This document shows, piece after piece, positions 6,301-6,632 of a DNA stretch of 6,632 nt (within the stretch, counting starts at the first letter, position 1; every line of letters starts with the position of its first letter). The stretch lies in NCBI GenBank assembly GCA_018060905.1, contig JAGOVD010000018.1:1825-8456 (forward strand), read 5' to 3'. Under the pieces are notes generated by a model, which was given only the letters and a program-made list of their open reading frames with translations, had not been told where the DNA came from and ran no database searches. The translations under genes were made by a program, and so were the position numbers. The DNA comes from Minisyncoccota bacterium (lineage in GTDB: Bacteria; Patescibacteriota; Minisyncoccia; Phycocordibacterales; UBA9973).

Positions 6301-6632
6301 CATAAAGTTTATTATGACCCTCGACGAACAGAAGAGAACCTCGTGGTGTCGCCCCATCACTCTTTGCACCAAAATGATGTAGTGATGTATATACCCCATC
6401 AGCGAGTGAGAACAGTGTTCCAAATTCATTGGTCCCCCCCACACTTGTCATGCCGTAAAACGTAGTAGAGCTTGTAACATACGTAAGCGCACCATATGGT
6501 TGCCCTCCATCAGTAACAGCAGAAAAAGAATGCAGGTTGGTACCCGCCATAACGACCAGTACCGAGCCCCCCACTCCGAGAGTTATCGCCAGTAAAAATA
6601 GGAATAGCCGAATCTTTTTGAAAAATTTATTA
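3368..6632 (-). CDS. Large secreted/membrane-anchored modular surface protein (5' end off the right edge)
   Basis: At least 1087 residues, numbered here from the first full codon (6629-6631). In order: a signal peptide (1-29); seven propeller-like repeats with an L-Y-G-M-T core (about 33-387); an Ig-like domain with FSFENQTGV and YSVNDGG (396-486); a glycine linker; two Ig-like domains each opening with TAP (about 496-674); a Pro/Glu/Gly linker (675-699); a low-complexity stretch (700-760). Then come a membrane hairpin (about 774-795 and 802-820), a carboxypeptidase-regulatory-like domain starting WGTVYDSITKQP with TDGSGRFGF (826-890), a second hairpin (956-973, 977-991) and a second such domain with GRIYDLYGKPLG and NRSGRYYLRLPEGLYY (1002-1087). 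The repeats resemble the 'gloeo_Verruco' type (TIGR03803). No catalytic motif is seen; adhesion or cell-surface display is an inference from architecture. The start lies outside the window: the frame is open to the edge, and the internal GTG at 6574 would cut the signal peptide. Confidence 0.9.
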   Translation of the reverse strand, partial: NKFFKKIRLFLFLLAITLGVGGSVLVVMAGTNLHSFSAVTDGGQPYGALTYVTSSTTFYGMTSVGGTNEFGTLFSLADGVYTSLHHFGAKSDGATPRGSLLFVEGHNKLYGMTSAGGANSCGVIFSYDLNPENLTPYSVLHSFDGGLEAEALGIGGCTPYGSLVYDAGGDLFYGMTNLGGETNQGTLFSLSGDGGTYTRLLSFGGDNAGVYPVDSLIYTGGKLVGMTSAGGTYGNGVLFTLDGSSYTVAHHFGVDAGDGTKPGGSLVLDSGSVVYGMTEETDTIFSYNLDTDAYELLHQFEGEQPYGSLVFDGRSRLYGRAGDALDGPGLLFYYDITTNSYEVLETFNDVTTSGTPPFGSLVYVEAGNALYGMARKGGINDAGAIYQTAASSYPNQFSFENQTGVSTNSSIPSAAVVIEGVYDTAPIQITACSSSCDYSVNDGGATGTVASNDSVVLTVKSGACDTTNSGTLDIGGVTASFSVTTSGCGGGGGGGDSTAPTLSQVTAVPTPTNDQTPSYTFNTTEAGTITVGGSCSSGTTSATSGNNTITFSTLADGTYSNCTIRVTDSSDNISSVLAVNTFVVDTTAPTVSFSIPTTGSSLTVPLTFSATDTNGVTGYRITTSNTPPSSGWSDSAPTEYTFSSYGTKTLYAWATDAVGNVSTENSDSIVLTETPPPDEEEEEEDPGEDNDNNSGGGGGRSSTKTTLEQTIPEEPSAEVVPVEQPEDVAKADTSKENTIQNIVPAITILDSPIKQRIQRSFTPQQVETIEVSIKAIVAGITTVGGAIALASVLFLNPLARPEFILIPIRLWALLLMALGLRKKPAPWGTVYDSITKQPVDPVRVSLIDLDGNEVASSITDGSGRFGFAVEKGIYKVVLTKTNYLFPSHVIAQNNMRDEFYEKPYFGDYIPYDPAAPIQKNIPIDPVDFDTAAWAKKNGDLSINYSKRELVAGQVFNTIFSTTFLIVAASLIVYPEKYNVIIFVLYIVAYIMRRQNDRTKHMGRIYDLYGKPLGQVIMKAYSAVDNTLIKTTKTNRSGRYYLRLPEGLYYIRVERQTTDGLYVPVYASPELMVRNGTLNKVFNIAYSQ
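4535..4609 (-). repeat. Low-complexity Pro/Glu/Asp/Gly linker in the surface protein
   Basis: Residues 675-699 of the surface protein read three prolines, an Asp/Glu run (DEEEEEED), a mixed acidic stretch and five glycines. On the plus strand this appears as TCT/TCC-rich triplet DNA followed by CCACC-type triplets. It separates the third Ig-like domain from the membrane-proximal region, like a flexible stalk. Triplet tracts of this kind can change length by slippage without breaking the frame. Confidence 0.8.
5147..5173 (-). repeat. Polyglycine linker in the surface protein
   Basis: Nine codons encode G-C followed by seven glycines (residues 487-495), seen on the plus strand as CCACCCCCTCCGCCACCGCC. 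The tract joins the first Ig-like domain to the second. Mixed glycine codons suggest selection for the amino acid rather than a pure DNA repeat. Confidence 0.8.
5471..6535 (-). repeat. Seven degenerate protein repeats, probable seven-bladed beta-propeller
   Basis: The core L/F-Y-G-M-T-x-x-G-G-x-x-x-x-G-x-x-F-S recurs with its core glycine at residues 60, 111, 174, 225, 276, 319 and 372 of the surface protein, spacings of 51, 63, 51, 51, 43 and 53. Each unit also has a preceding G-S-L-V-Y strand and a following LHxF/LxxF strand. Units 1-4 are well conserved; units 5 and 6 have lost the GG segment, and unit 7 reads YGMARKGG. Seven units of about 50 residues fit a seven-bladed propeller. That fold is inferred from the count, not shown. 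Confidence 0.75.
6545..6631 (-). other. Signal peptide of the surface protein
   Basis: The first visible codons give NKFFKKIR (basic n-region), then LFLFLLAITLGVGGSVLVV (hydrophobic core) and VMA before GTNLHSF. Val at -3 and Ala at -1 fit signal peptidase I cleavage after residue 29. The initiating ATG probably lies a codon or two past the right edge. Confidence 0.8.

Noticed and set aside
1..6632. A recoded genetic code (UGA as glycine, as in Gracilibacteria)
   Set aside because: Conserved glycines in UvrB, TGT and the repeats are GGN, and no in-frame TGA was needed to keep any gene open.
1..6632. CRISPR arrays, tRNA genes, insertion sequences or phage genes
   Set aside because: No spaced direct repeats, cloverleaf, transposase motif or terminal inverted repeats were seen. 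The only repeats are the degenerate protein-level units and linkers of the surface gene.

Overview
The window reads like part of a small-genome bacterium of the Candidate Phyla Radiation (Patescibacteria, probably Parcubacteria-like). This is inferred from protein style. The long surface protein ends in carboxypeptidase-regulatory-like domains alternating with membrane segments, beginning with a 'WGTVYDSITKQP' motif that I recall as common in CPR surface proteins. The TGT and HD proteins also resemble the CPR versions I know. No 16S rRNA or other decisive marker is present. Translation uses the standard code: visible stops are TAA or TAG, and conserved glycines are GGN.

Layout: four genes lie on the minus strand and one small gene lies on the plus strand. 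Going down the minus strand from the right edge: (1) 3368-6632, a giant secreted or membrane-anchored protein, cut by the window edge at its N-terminus. It has a signal peptide, seven propeller-like repeats, three Ig-like domains, low-complexity linkers, two membrane hairpins and two regulatory-like beta-sandwich domains. (2) 2665-3264, an HD-domain phosphohydrolase resembling 5'-deoxynucleotidases. (3) 1421-2602, tgt, tRNA-guanine transglycosylase. (4) 1-1131, the N-terminal 377 residues of UvrB; the rest lies beyond the left edge. On the plus strand, 1210-1374 encodes a 54-residue two-helix membrane peptide with its own promoter and terminator.

The genes look like separate transcription units rather than one operon. 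A strong intrinsic terminator follows the HD gene, a weaker one may follow the surface-protein gene, and a hairpin with a T-run follows the small plus-strand gene. Both uvrB and tgt have a -10 box ending exactly six bases before their ATG, which predicts leaderless mRNAs. The uvrB promoter and the small gene's promoter are divergent and share their -35 bases. I see no functional pathway joining the genes: nucleotide excision repair, tRNA modification, nucleotide hydrolysis and a surface protein are simply neighbours. There are no tRNA or rRNA genes, CRISPR arrays, insertion sequences or phage genes. No gene-free stretch exceeds 300 bases.
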